From NCBI GenBank assembly GCA_015075365.1, contig JABTUN010000005.1:310001-374000 (forward strand): a DNA stretch of 64,000 nucleotides, in the 5' to 3' direction. Of the stretch, positions 32,824-47,800 are shown piece by piece (position 1 is the first letter of the stretch; every line of letters starts with the position of its first letter). The translations under genes were made by a program, and so were the position numbers. This DNA is from Verrucomicrobiaceae bacterium (GTDB lineage: Bacteria > Verrucomicrobiota > Verrucomicrobiia > Verrucomicrobiales > Verrucomicrobiaceae). The notes beneath the pieces are model-generated. The model made no database searches, was not told where the DNA came from, and saw only the letters and a program-made list of their open reading frames with translations.

Positions 32824-35800
32824 ATGGACCTGAGCGTGACATCCTCACCGACCGGCCCGCAGGGCATGGCGTGGCAGCATTTTTCCTCCGGCTTGTGGCT
32901 GCGGGCATGCCTGATTTTCTTTGTGGCATGGGGCCTGCCTGCCAGCCGCGCCGTGGCGGCACCCGGCGACCTGGACCCGACCTTTGGCACGGATGGCAAG
33001 GTGGTGACAAACTTGGGAGGAACGGAGGCGGCCTACTCCGTGGCTCTCCAGATGGACGGGAAGATCGTGGTGGCCGGCATCTCCAACGCCAACGGCAGCG
33101 ATGACTTCATGGTCACGCGCTATCTCGAAGACGGCACGCTGGATGCCAGCTTTGGCACGGGCGGCACGGTGCTCACCGACCTGAGCGGCGCAGGCTCTAC
33201 AGACCTGGGGCGGCGGCTGGCGATCCAGACGGACGGGAAGATCGTGGTGGTGGGGGAGACAGACGCGGGCACGGGCGGCAAGAACTACGCGCTGGTCCGC
33301 TACATGCCGGATGGCACGCTGGACAGCAGCTTCGGCACAGGGGGGCTGGTGGTGCTGGATGGCGGCAGCAGCCTGAATGACGGGTTGAGTTCCATCGTGA
33401 TCCAGCCGGACGGCAAACTCGTGGTGTCAGGCTATTTCACGCACTCGGTCAGTGGTGGATCGCAGTTGGGAGTGACTTTGAGATTTCTGGCCAACGGAGC
33501 GATCGACACTTCTTTTGCCAGTGGCGGCACCTCCACAATCGCCCTACCTGGGAAACCCCACTGGAGCTTTGATGTGGCGCTGGATGCCAGCGGGCGAATC
33601 CTGGTGGCGGGTTTTGGCCCGCAGCCCAGTTTCCTCGGCTATCTGACGCGCCTGACAGCCAACGGCAGCCCGGATTTGAGCTTTAACGGCGGCCAGGTTG
33701 TGACGGTCGAATTCTCGACCGGAGCGAGCAGTTGGTGCAACACTGTCAATGTGCAAAGTGACGGCAGAATCCTCGTGGGCGGAGCGCGTTGGACCCAACA
33801 CTCGGACTTTGCACTGGAGCGCTATCTGGACAATGGCACCCTGGACACCAGCTTTGGCACTGCGGGCGTTACGACGACAGACTACGCGGGAAATGAGGAA
33901 GAAGTCATTGATATCGCCATTGACGCGCATGACCGAATTATCACAGCGGGGTTCCAATTGGATGCGGCAGACGTGGAGTTGTTTGGCATCCACCGTTACA
34001 CGCGTGATGGCATCCTCGACACCACCTTTGGGACGGGCGGTCGGGTGCTGACGACGTTCGGGGCCGTCATTGACAACTCAGCCTACGCAGTGGTGCTCGA
34101 CGTGGACGGCAGCATTGTTGCCGCAGGCAATGCGGGTAATGACATCGCCGTGGTGCGCTATGAGGGCGGCCCCACCGCACCTGAGCTGGTCGTGACTGGC
34201 AACAGCACACTCATTACCGATAGCGACATCACGCCATCCACGGCGGATCACACAGATTTTGGCAGCGCGCAGATCACAAGTGGCTCGGTGACGCGCACCT
34301 ATACGGTGCAAAACTCTGGTGATGGCACACTCACGCTCGGCAGCGTGACCATCACCGGTACGCATGCGGCGGACTTCATCGTCACTGCCCAGCCTGCGGC
34401 CTCCGTGGCCGCAGGAGGTTCCACCACGTTTCAGATCACCTTTGATCCCAGCGCGGCGGGTGTGCGCAGTGCCACGGTGAACCTCACCACCAATGACGGG
34501 GATGAGAGCGCGTTTGATTTCGCCATTCAGGGGCTTGGCACGGGCTTGCCGTCGCCCGGCCAGATCATCCGGCCGGGAAACCTGTCCACGGGGCTGAAAG
34601 GCTGGTGGAAGCTGGAAGAGACGACGGGCACGCGAATGGACTCCTCGGGCACAGGCAATCACCTGACGTCGAACAACGTGGGCAGCATGGTGGAGGATTA
34701 TTGGGCCACAGGGGAGCGCAGCGCGGATTTTGAAAGGGACAGCGGCCAGTTTTTGTCCATCACACACGCCGCACAAAGCGGCCTTTCGTTGAGCGGCTCC
34801 TTCACCCTCGCCGCGTGGGTCAGGCCGGAATCCATCGCGGGCGACGGCATCATGCTGGGGAAATGGACGCCCTCCACCGGCTACATGCTGAGCTACAATG
34901 CCTCGGACGGGGGAACGGTGAATTCTTTCGTGGACAACAACGGCAATCCCAAGATCTACACCGATCTCGTGGCAGGCAGATGGATTCATCTGGTGGCGGT
35001 TTACGATCAAGCGCAGAACGTGATCTCGAAGTACGCCAATGGAAACTTGATCAGCGTTCACAGTCAAGCCACCCCTCCCAGCCAGAACAGCGCTGAATTC
35101 CGCCTCGGTCTGAGGGGAGATGGTGCCGATGCATTGGACGGCCTGCTCAAAGATGTGGCCGTCTGGGACAGGCCGCTTTCATCCTTGGAGGTCAAATCCC
35201 TCGCCTCCGGCATCGACGTGAGCACGGCGTATCGACCTGGAAATGTCTCCGTGGCTCCGACGGCGTGGTGGAAGCTTGATGAGATCGCCAATGGCTCCAC
35301 TGCCGTTTCGAGGGCAGATAGCGCGGCAGTTTCGCATCCGCTGACGGATAACAACACCGTGCAGACCGGCGGTGGTTACCTGAATGGTGCGGCGGCGGAT
35401 TTTGTGGCGGCCAATTCCGAGTATCTGACGGCACCTGACTCGCCTGACTGGACGGTGGGCAGCGGAAATGCCTCATTGAGCACCTGGGTTCGGTTCCGGA
35501 CGCTCACCGGTGGAAGTCACTATCCCATTTTCTCGCACAGCCAGGACAGCATGAACTACTGGATGGTGTATTTGTATTACACCGGGGGGAGACACTGGCT
35601 AACCCTGGCGAACGCCGTCTCCAATGTCGTCACGCTCGAACTCCTCGCCGACTGGCAGCCCAAGCCCGGAGTTTGGTACCACATGGCATGGACGAAATCG
35701 GGCACGGAACACCGCTTCTATGTGGATGGGAGACCGTTGGGCGCTCCGCAGACTCACGCCACCCCGCTGACGGACTTCGCGGGACCGATCACGATCGGCC

Positions 35801-38800
35801 GTTTGCCGGGAACCGGTGTGTATCTGGACGGCCAGCAGGCCGATGTGGCCTTCTGGAAAGGCTACGCGCTCTCCGATGCCGAGATCAAAGCCCTCGCCAC
35901 CGCGCTGCCAGTGCAAAAGGCGGGCATCGTCTCGTACTGGCCGTTGGATGAGGCCAGCGGAACCCGCAAAGACGAAATCGGCGCGAATCACCTATCTCCT
36001 TCAGCCACCATTGCGAGTGCGGTTGGACTGGTTGGCAGTGCCGCAGACTTTGAAGCCAACGCTTTTCGACGGCTGCAAATTAACAGCGCGGCACAGAGCG
36101 GCCTGAATCCTGTCGGTGCGCTTTCCGTGTTTGGCTGGGTGAAGCCGGAATCCACCGGCAGCATCCAGGTGATCGCGGCACGTGGCTACGGCAACTCTGG
36201 CTACGGCTTGTCGTATCGGGCAAGTGGTGTCGGTCAGTTTGACACAGGGCCAGGCGCTGCAACTACGAGTTCCACTGTGAGTGTGGGCACTTGGTCCTTC
36301 CTGGGCGGAGTTTGGGATGGAGTGCGCAAGCTCTATTTCAATGGAGCGATCGAAAGCAACGGCGAGGGAACAGGGCCGTCGGCAAGCACTCATGATTTCA
36401 CCATTGGTGCCAATGACATACCCGGTGAATACATGGACGGACTGGTGGACGAAGTGATGGTTGCTGGCCGCTGGTTCCGGGATGAGGAGGTGAAGGCGCT
36501 GTATTTGCGCGGGTTGAATGGCTTAAAGGCCATCATCTCCACGGATGCCAGCCTTTCATCCCTCAGCATCAGTTCGACCGGGCTGAGCCCGGCATTTGCC
36601 AGCGGCACCACGAGTTACACGGCGAACGTTGGTTTTAACATCAGCACCGTGACGCTTACGCCCGTGGTAGCGCAGCCGAATGCCACGGTGACAGTTAACG
36701 GCGTCCCGGTGAACTCTGGCGTGGCGAGTGGAGCGATCCCCCTGAATGTCGGTGCGAATACCATCAACACGGTCGTGACGGCGGAGGATGGTGTGACGAC
36801 ACAGACTTACATCGTCACGATCACTCGGGCGACCATCGCGGCGGGGGATCTGATCGCGGGCTTCAGCCCAAATGTTGCCGGCACTATCTATGCCTTGGCG
36901 GCGCAGCCCGATGGGAAGATTATCATCGGTGGCAGCATCACCTCGGTCGGCGGTGTGGGGCGAAACAAGATTGCGCGGCTAAATGCAGACGGGACACTGG
37001 ACACGGCCTTTAACCCGAATGTGAGTGCCGCCATCTACAGCGTCGTCGTGCAGCCAGATGGCAAAATAATCATCGGGGGGAATTTTGTGACGGTCAACGG
37101 CACCACGCGAAACAACATCGCCAGGCTGAATGCAGATGGCACGCTGGACACGGGATTCAATCCCGACGCCAACAATGATGTCTATGCCATCGCACCACTA
37201 CCGGGCGGCGGCATCGTGATCGGTGGAAACTTCACCACGGTAAGCGGCGTGACGCGGAACCGCCTGGCGCTGCTGAATGCGGATGGCACCCTAGACACGG
37301 GCTTCAACGTGGATGCAGACCAGCGCGTTTATGGCGTCGGTGTGCAAATGGATGGAAAGATCGTTTTTGGTGGCCAGTTTATCACCGTGGGTGGCGTCAC
37401 TCGCAACCGCATCGCCCGGGTGAATGCGGACGGCTCGCTGGACACCACATTTAACCCGAACGCTGGTGGTGGAAACCTCACCTCACTTGTGCTCCAACCG
37501 GATGGCAAATGGCTCGTCGCAGGCAGCTTTAGCTCCATCGGTGGTACAGTGCGTAATAACATCGCTCGGCTGAATCCGGATGGCACGCTCGACAGCGGCT
37601 TTAACCCGAATGCGGACCTTGATGTGGCCTCCTTGGCGTTACAGGCGAATGGCGACATCCTGCTGTGCGGCTCATTCACCATGGTGAGCGGTGTGGCGCG
37701 GGGCAAGATCGCGAGGGTGAATACGAGTGGTGTTTTGGATGCCACTTTCAATCCCAATGCCAACAGCACGATGCAGGGGGTGACGCTACTGCCGGACGGG
37801 AAGATTCTCGCCCACGGAAGCTTCACCAGCTTCGGCGGCGTGCCCCGCACGGGCCTGGTCATGCTGCACAATGACAACTTCATGCTGAATTTGACACCGC
37901 CGGATGCCACGCATGTCATCTGGAGCCGCAGCGCTACAGCACCGGAGCTTTCACAGGTCACATTCGACTGGAGTGCAGATGGCAGCACAGGGTGGCAGAT
38001 GCTCGGTCCAGCGTCACGAATAGGGATTTCGGCCGACTGGCAGCTCACGGGCGTTTCACTGTTGCCCAGTGGGTTTTTGCGCGCACGTGGACGCAGCAAC
38101 GGCGCATGGCAAAATGGAAGCTGGGGCATCGTGGAGCACATCCAAGGCTACAGTGGACTGCCGGTCCCTGAAATCACCGTGGAGCAGCCTGAGGCGACAA
38201 TCTTGCTCGATAATGGTCCGGCGACTGACTTTGGCGGTGTCATGCCAGCTTCACCTGGCATGATGAAAACTTTCACGATCAAAAACACCGGCACAGCCGA
38301 TCTCACCGGTCTGGCTGTGACGAAAAGCGGCACCCACTCGGCAGACTTTGCGCTTAACACCAGTGGTCTGAGCACCACATTGACCGCTGGTGCCAGCACG
38401 ACCTTCACGGTGACCTTCGTGCCTGCCACGCTTGGTAATCGCAGCGCAGCCCTGCAAATTGCCAACAATGACGCTGATGAAAATCCATTCGACATTGCGC
38501 TCACCGGCTATGGCACCGGCACGCAGAACTTCACCTATTTGAACGGTTCGGATGTCGTGCTTACCACGAATGGCTTCACCGCCACCGGCAGCACGGTGAA
38601 TCTGAGCCTCGGTTATGCACCCGCGCCTTTCTCCGTGCTCACCGTGGTGAACAACACGAGTGCCAATCCGATCACCGGCACCTTCACGAATCTGGCGCAG
38701 GGGCAGACAGTGACGCTGAGCTTTGGCGGCACGGATTACCACTTCTTCGCCGACTACTTCGGCGGTGATGGCAATGACCTGGTGCTGGTGATGAAAGGGC

Positions 38801-41800
38801 CGGGGGTGCTGGACTACACGTTTGGCGGCACGGGGAAGGTCTGGACGGAGAAACTGCCTGGCAATGATCAGGCACGGGCGGTGGCCGTGCAGCCGGATGG
38901 GAAGGTGGTGGCGGTGGGACACGATGGGGGCGATTTTGTGGTCATGCGTTACAACGTGGATGGCACGCTTGACTCCGGCTTCGGCACGGGCGGGAGGGTG
39001 ACGACAGCGATTGGAACGGAGACGGACGAGGCACACGGAGTCGCGATCCAGGGAGATGGGAAGATCATTGTGGCCGGTTTTGCACAGACCAGTGGAATGC
39101 GGAGCATGGCGGTGGTGCGATACCTTTCTAATGGCACGCTGGACACGACTTTCGATGGCGATGGCAAGGCGGTCAGTCTTGTGGGGGCCTTTGGAGGCGA
39201 AGGCCGGGATGTGGTGTTGCAAAGCGACGGCAAGATCGTGGTCGGAGGGGATTACTGGAGCGGCACGGACACGGACTTTGCCCTCGTGCGGTTCAACTCG
39301 GACGGCAGCCTCGACACCAGCTTTGGAACAGGCGGCATCGTGACCGTGGCGCAACCAGGCAGGCACGATGAAGCTGCCTGCGTGGCCCTGGCACCGGACG
39401 GGAAGATCGTGCTGGCGGGCCACTACCAGCAGGGCACGGATTATGTGATCGAACTGGCTCGTTTTCAGACGAACGGGGTTCTGGACACCACATTCAGCGG
39501 GGATGGCATTCAGACCACGCAGATCGGCGCGGCTGAGAGGGCACATGATGTGGTCGTGCAGCCGGATGGAAAAATCGTGCTGGTAGGCCAGGGACCGGGC
39601 GGTGGTGGCAATGATGGCCGCGTGATCCGCTACAAAGCAAATGGCGACCTCGACGAGACCTTCAGCGACGACGGGCATGTGGGACTGTCGATGGGAAACT
39701 GGGGCGACTACGCCCACAGCGTGGCGCTGCAATGGGATGGCAAAATCCTCGTGGCCGGCATCACAGAGGACGGGGTGGCGGCGAATTTCATGCTCGCACG
39801 GCTCCTCGCGGACGGGACGCTGGACACGAGCTTCAACGGCACCGGCATGGTCAGCACGTCGCTCGGTGCCACGAGTTCTGACTTTGCCTATGGCATGGCT
39901 CTGGGGCCCGACGGTCACATCGTGCTGGCCGGCCTGACCACGACCGGCGGAACGTGGGACTTCGTGGCGGCTCGCTATCTGGTGGAGACAGAGCGTGATG
40001 CACACTTCGCGACTGCGCAGACGGTGCCAATGCACGCCATTAGTTTCTCCGGCACGGGGCAGACGGTGAACCTCACACTCGGTTTCCAGCCCACGGCGGG
40101 GCAGGTGCTCACGCTGGTGAACAACACAGGTACGAGTGCCATCGCCGCCGAGTTCACGAACCTCGCCAACGGCCAGATCATCCCGCTGACCTACAGCGGC
40201 ATCACTTATAGCTTCCTCGCCAGCTACACGGGCGGCACGGGGAACGATCTCACGCTAACAGCACTCAGCGGCGCGCTGGATTATGCGTTTGGGGCTAGTG
40301 GCAAGCGTGTAACTGGCTTCGGCTCCGGGAATGATACGATCTACGCTGCCGCCCAGCAGGCGGATGGCAAGATCGTGGTGGCGGGTTTTTCCTGGAACGG
40401 GAGCAATGATGACCTCGCCCTGGCCCGCTACGATGTGAACGGGACGCTGGACAGTTCCTTTGGCAGCGGGGGGAAGGTGGTGACAGGGATCGGCAGCGGC
40501 AATGACGAGGTGCGCGGCATCGCCATCCAGGCAGACGGAAGAATCGTGGCGGCCGGGGCATCCCACAACGGCACAAACAACGACTTCGTCGTGGCGCGCT
40601 ACAACGCGGACGGCACGTTGGACACCTCCTTCGGCGGTGGAGCAGGCTTTGTCACTACCGCAGTCGGCAGCAGTAATGATGTGGCGCAGGGTGTGGTGGT
40701 GCAGGCGGACGGGCGGATCGTGGTGGCCGGCGAGGCCCACAACGGCACGAACAACGATTTTGCGGTGGTGCGTTACAACGCGAACGGCACGCTGGACACC
40801 AGTTTCGACTCCACCGGCAAAGTTCTCACCAATGTCGGCGGCGCCGATGACTTCGGCGAGGATGTCGCTCTACAGCCAGATGGCAGGATCGTGGTGGCAG
40901 GCCGCAGTTCGAATGGGGCCAACACCGACTTTGCCGTGGTGCGCTACACGACCACAGGCGCTCTGGACACGACGTTCAATTCCTCCGGCATGGCTCTCAT
41001 TCCGGTGGGCACGTCCGATGACGAGGGGCGTGGCGTGGCGATACAGGCGGATGGCAAGATTTTGGTGGGCGGCCACTCCGTGAATGGAGCGGGAGGCAAT
41101 GACTTCGCCCTCATCCGGCTGACCAGCGGCGGCACGCTTGATGGCGGCTTTGCCAGCGGCGGCAAGCTGTTGACACCGATGAGCGCTGGAGAGGATTACT
41201 GCCTCAGCGTCGCTTTCCAGGCGGACGGACGCATCCTGGCAGGCGGCTATGCCGTGAGCGGCGGCAACGCGGACTTCGCCCTGTTGCGACTCCTGCCCAC
41301 GGGTGCTCTGGACAACACATGGCTGGGCACCGGAAAGGTGCTGACGCCCGTTGGGGGAGGCAACGACGAGGGGCGCGTGGTGCTGGCGCTCGCCGATGGC
41401 AGCGCCCTGCTTGCCGGTCGCTCCCACAACGGCAGCAATTATGACTTCGCCGTGGCGAGGTATGCGGCGGAAGCCGAGGTGCAGACACATTTCACCTCCG
41501 CAGGCACTGTGGCACTACAATCCCCCCTGTTTTCAGCCACAGGACGCACGGTGAACATCACGCTCGGATTCGCCCCCCCGCTTGGAACGGAGCTTCTGCT
41601 GCTGAACAACACCGGTTTTCATCCCATCAGTGGAGAGTTCGCTAATCTGGCCCACGGAGCCACCGTGCCGCTGACCTTCAACAGCGTGAACTACGGCTTC
41701 GTAGCGAATTACTTCGGCGGAGACGGCAATGACCTGACGCTGGAGCGGGCGGGGACGAAACTGGCGGCGTTTGGGGCGAATGAGAGCGGGCAGCTCGGCA

Positions 41801-44800
41801 TCACGGGGGCGGCGACGCAGGCGAATGTGCCGACGCAGGTGGTTGGGACGGCTCCGATTTATCAGAAGACGATTCTTTCGATGAGAGCGGGGCAGGCGCA
41901 TTCGCTGGCGGTGGCCTCGGACGGCACGGTGGCGGCGTGGGGGAGCAATGCGAATGGTCAGCTTGGCAATGGCACGACGACGAGTGCCACGACGCCAGTG
42001 GCGGTGACGATGAGTGGTGTGCTGGCGGGCAAAAAAATCATCGCGGTGGCGGCCGGTGGTCAGCACAGTCTGGCGTTGTGCAGCGATGGCACGCTGGCGG
42101 CGTGGGGTGACGGGAGTTTCGGCCAGATCGGTGACAATGGCGTGCTGGATCGCACTTCGCCGGTGCTTGTGAACACGAGCGGTGCATTGAGCGGCAAACG
42201 CGTGATCGCCATCAGCGCGGGGGCGAATCACAGCGCGGCGCTGTGCAGCGATGGCACGGTGGTGTGCTGGGGCGGCAACACGAACGGCGAGCTTGGGAAT
42301 GGAAACAACACGCAGAGCAATGTGCCGGTGGCGGTGGCGACGAGTGGCGTGTTGCTGGGGCACACGGCCATAGCCATCGCGTGCGGTCAAAATCACACGC
42401 TGGCGCTGCTGGCGGATGGGACGGTGGCGGCGTGGGGGCTGAATGCGAGCGGCCAGCTCGGCAACAACAGCACCACGCCGAGCAATGTGCCGGCGCTGGT
42501 GAGCACGGCGGGCGTGCTGAATGGCAAAAGCGTCGTCGAGATCGCCGCCGGAGGTCAATCCGCCCTCGTGCGGTGCTCAGACGGTATTTTGGCCGCGTGG
42601 GGGCTGAATGATCGCGGCCAGCTCGGCGTGAACAGCGCGACGACGAGCTTCACCACGCCGCAGGCGGTGCTCACGAGCGGTGTTTTGAGTGGAAAAACGA
42701 TCGTCAGCCTTCACATGAGCCAAAACCACGCTGGAGCTCTTTGCAGCGATGGCAGTCTCGCGATGTGGGGAGCCGGAAACAGCGGCCAACTCGGCAACAA
42801 CGCCGTTTCGGACAGTTTGGCGCCCGTTTTGGCGAACAACGCGATTTTGGGCAGTACGGACTTGTTCATTCAAACGGCCTCCGGAGGCACTGCGGGCCAC
42901 ACTCTGGCCCTGATCGGCACGGCGGCGAATGAACCGAAGATCGTGGTGGAGCATGAAGGCGGCAGCTTATCCCACAACAGTCTGCCGCCGGTGAACTTCG
43001 GGAGCCTGGTGGCCGGGGCGTATCGCACGAAAGGTTTTGTGATTCGAAATGCGGGAACTCAGACCCTCGCCGGGATCAGCGCGGCGACGCTCGGGGCAGA
43101 TGCAGGCATGTTTGTGATTCAGTCACAGCCACAAGCAACTCTGCCCCCCGGAGAGGCTGCGGAGGTGGTGCTGCGCTTCAATCCGCAGAGCATCGGTGGG
43201 CGCACAGCCAGCCTGCAAATCACCAGCAACGGCGTCCCCAGTCCATTCATCGTGAACTTGGAGGGGTCGGGCGATCCAGAGCTGAACATCAACTGGCAAA
43301 CGGGGCGTGAAGTGCCTGCGCAGGCCGCGGGATTCGATGCGAACGGCTACGAAGCGGTGCTGAGCCTCGGCTTTGACCCGCAACCTGGCGCGCGACTCAT
43401 GATGCTGGAGAACACCGGGTTGAGTTTCATCGAGGGCATCTTCACGAACACCTTTTACGGTGTGCTGGTGCACGGGCAGCTCATTGACCTCAACCACGCC
43501 GGCAAGGACTACACCTTCGTGGTGAACTACTACGGAGGCGATGGCAATGACCTGGTGCTGGAGTGGGCGGGGAACAGGCTGGTGAGTTGGGGACTGAACT
43601 CGGGCGGTGCCCTGGGCAATGGCTCCAGCACGCCGACCTTCACGATGCTGCCCTCGGCGGTGAGCGTGACGACACCCCTGAGTGGCAAAACGATTCTGTC
43701 TGCCGCCTGCGGTTTCAATCACAGCCTGGCTCTGTGCAGCGATGGGGTGGTGGCGGCCTGGGGCACGAACAGCGCAGGCCAACTGGGCAATAACTCAACC
43801 ACCTCCAGCAGCAGTCCCGTTGCGGTGAACCAAACAGGCGTTTTGTCCGGCAGGCAGGTGGTGGCGGTGGCCGCAGGCACGAACTTCAGCGTCGCGTTGT
43901 GCAGTGATGGACGCATCGCGACATGGGGCTCGGATGCGGACGGTCAGCTAGGCAACGACGCAGCCTTTTCCAACAGCTCTGTGCCTGTGCTCGTGGATGA
44001 TTCCGGTGTGCTGGCCGGGAGAATGGTCACCTTCATTGCCGCAGGCGGCAGTCATGTGCTGGCGCTATGCTCTGACGGCACCCTGGTTGCCTGGGGATCG
44101 AGCAGTGGCATCGCAGGCGGCGGCCAACTCGGCAATGGCAGCGGCGCCCCTTTCAAGAGCGGCGTGCCAGTGGCGGTGAGCACCGCAGGTGTCCTGAGTG
44201 GAAAAACAATCGCCCGCATCGCGGCCGGAGTGACCCATAGCCTGGCGTGGTGCACGGATGGCACCTTTGCAGCCTGGGGAGAGAATCCATACGGCATGCT
44301 GGGGAATGGCACGAATACCTCCAGTTCGGTGCCGGTGGTGACGACAGCCAGCGGCGAGCTGGCCGGGAGAACACCTGTGTTGCTCGGCGCAGGTGTGCAT
44401 CACAGCATCATGCTGGGAACCGACGGGCTTTTGAGCGGCTGGGGTCGTAATGTCAATGCACAGCTTGGCGTGAGCACCGCCACGACATTCTATTACAGCC
44501 CCATCAACGTGCCTGTGACGAACGCATTCGGAGCCAATGTGATCGAGCAGCTCGTGCCGGGCCGCCTGCACCAGCTCGTATGCCTTTCTGACGGAACTAT
44601 CGCCGCCTGGGGAGCCGGCTCCACCGGCCAGCTGGGTCATGGGGCATCACCGACGAGTTCCGTCACGCCTGTCTATGTCAGCCCCGGAGTGCTCACCGCT
44701 GGCGAGAGGTTTGCGCGTGCTTATTCTGGATCATCGGCACAGCATAACGTCGCGCTCGTCGCCAAACCTCTCACGCTCCCCGGCGGGCCGCCGATTGTCA

Positions 44801-47800
44801 CCACAAATGCCGCCACCTCCGTGGATAAGACGATTGCCACGCTGAACGCGCTCGTGAACCCGAACAGCCTGGCCACCGATGCACGTTTCGAGTATGGACT
44901 CACCACCAGTTACGGCACGCAAACGGCGCTGCAAACCAACATCGGCAGCGGTGGGAGTGACGTGACGCTCACCCAGGCACTCACCGGGCTGCAACCCAAC
45001 ACGACCTATCATTACCGCGTCATCGCCACGAACAGCGGCGGCAGTGTGCAAGGCAATGATCTCACCTTCACCACGCTGCCGGACCCTCCGGTGGCTGTCA
45101 CCACGGGTTCAAACAGCATCACCAACACCAGCGCCACGCTTGCCGGCACGGTGAATCCGAACACGCGCGCCACGACGATCTACTTCGAGTTCGGCACGGA
45201 CACGCTCTACGGCAACACCACCGCGCCGCAGAACATCTCCGCGGGCAGCAGCAATGTGAACGTCATCGCGCCAATCAGCGGCCTCACGCTCGGCACGACG
45301 TATCATTTCCGCCTCGTGGCGCAAAGTGCCGCCGGAACGGCTTATGGGGATGACGTGGTCTTCACGACGACATCAATCTCCGCGCCAGGACTGAGCCTTC
45401 TCACCCCCGATCCCATCACCACCACCGGAGCAACGCTGAAAGGCAACGTGAATCCGAACGGTGCCATCACCACCGCGTGGTTTGAGTATGGTCTCACCAC
45501 CACCTACACCGGTATCACGAGCGTGACCGGCTTCGGAGCGGTGACCTCTCCGCAGCCGGTGTCCCTGCCCGTCTCCTCGCTCACACCGGCGACGACCTAT
45601 CACTACCGGCTCGTGGCGCAGAACAGCGCCGGAACCACGCAGGGCGCTGACGCCACCTTCACCACCCTGCCGCTGCCGCCGATTGTCGAAACACAGGCTG
45701 CTGCCGCGCTTAGCACGACGAGTGCGCGCCTGCACGGGCAGGTGAACGCGCAGAATGGCAGCGCGGTGGTCACCTTTGAGTGGGGCACAAACGGCACGGA
45801 CTTCCCGAACGCGCTCACCGCCGCGCAGTCGCCCGTCACAGGTAATGCAAACACCCCGGTAAGCGTGGATATCACCAATCTGGCGCAATTCACCACCTAC
45901 CACTTCCGCGTTAAGGCCACCAGCAGTGGCGGCACGACGACGGGGAACGTTCTGACCTTCCAGCCTGCGGTCATCTCCGGCCTGGCGCAGCAGTTCCCGA
46001 ATGAGCCACCGGCCTCCAATGGCAGCCTCACCGTCACGCTGGCTCCCACGGGGATTTTGAGCGGCTGGCGCTTCCTGGGCGAGCATCGCTGGCGTGCCAG
46101 CGGCGACACGGTGACCGGGCTGGTGCATGGTTCTCGGCTGATTGAGTTTCGTCCTGTGCCGGGCTATCTCCAGCCGGGTACGGACACGGTGAACGTCACC
46201 GCCAGCGGCCAGATGGCCGATTTTGAATACTATGCCACCCCCTCTTCAGGCACGGGGGGCATCCTCGTCGTGCTAAAGCCGGACACGCTGGCCCAGGCAG
46301 TCAACGAGGCGGAGCGCGGCCAGTGGCGGCTCCTGGGCGAAACCACCTGGCGCAACAGCGGCACCACCGTGTCTGCTCTCCCGGCAGGCAGCTACCTTGT
46401 CGAATGCAAGCCTGTCTCTGGTTACGCGACGCCGGTGCTGGTGAACATCGCCGTGAGCAGCGGTCAGACGGTGAATCCCGCCATCGTCTATGCGGATGCC
46501 TTCAGCCCGACCGGCACGCCGCCGTCCGTGTTGAGCTTTGGCACTGTGTCCACGGATGCCACGAAGCCCTACGGCTATGTGGGCCAGATCCGCAGCAACT
46601 CGGGTCTTGGCACTGGTTTCGCTGTGAAATCGCGTGTGGTCGCCACGGCGGCGCATGTGGTCTTTGATGAGGGCTCGCTTTCCGCTGTGCAGGGGCTGCA
46701 ATGGCTGCTCCAGGAGGATGCGGGCGGGCATGAGCCGCTGCCGGTGACGCCGCGCGGGTACTATTTGATCGATGGTTACGCCACCCAGCGTGCGGCGGAG
46801 ACGCCAGGCTCCTTCTCGCTGGCCTCACGGCAGAAAGACGTGGCCGCGCTGTACTTCATCAATGACACCGATGCCGCGCGCACGGGCTTCGCGGGCTTCC
46901 TGGCGAGCGATCTGACCAACAACGAGTTCCTTATCTCGAACGCGCAGAAAATGCTCGTCGGTTATCCGGTCGATGGCATTGCCGCTCTTGATCAAGGCCG
47001 CATGCATGCCACACCGGCTGCCAATTTGAGCTTCACGGGCTTCGCTTTCCCGAATGACCGCGTTTTCGCCACCTCTGGCATCCGCAGCACAGGCGGGAAC
47101 AGCGGCGGCCCGCTCTGCGTGCAGCACACGAACGGAAACTGGTATCCCGCCGCCATCTACCTCGGCGGAGCCACGCAGAGCATCGTGCGTGCGATCGACA
47201 GCCAGGTGATCCAGCTTTTCGACACTGCGCAGCAGAGCGGCATCGATGACCAGGGCTACACCGGCGGCGGCATCACGCACTCCGGATACAATGGAACCAC
47301 CACGACCAGCGTGGGCGCGGCGATCATCAACATCACCCCTGCCGGCTCCGGCTGGCGGCCTGCCGGCTCCACCAGATCCTGGACGATGAGTGGAAACGCC
47401 CGTGTCGGCCTCCCGGCTGGCGAGCTTTTCGTCGAGTTCATCCCTGTCAGCGGTTACCAGGTGCCCGCGAATCACAGCATCTTCGTGGTGGCAAACAGCA
47501 CGGAGACATTCTCCATCACCTTCCAATCCAGCCAGACCCCGCAGGAAACCTGGCGGCAGACCTACTTTGGCACCACCGCCAACAGCGGCGATGCCGCCGA
47601 CAGCCACGACTACGATCGCGACGGCTTCACCAACGCCCAAGAATATGCCGCAGGCACCAACCCGACGCTGAGCGGCGATTTCTTCAAAGCCGAGAACCCG
47701 CAGCGCAGCGGCAACACCTTCAGCGTGAGCACTGCCGGCAAAACAGGCCGCACCTACATCCTGGAGCGCAGCGCCACGATGACCAATGGGACATGGACCA

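Noticed and set aside
38251..40035. 594-codon minus-strand frame
   Set aside because: Antisense to the giant protein's repeats.
41757..44760. Possible CRISPR-like repeat array
   Set aside because: The regularity is RCC1 protein repeats in a single coding frame; units differ and there are no unique spacers.
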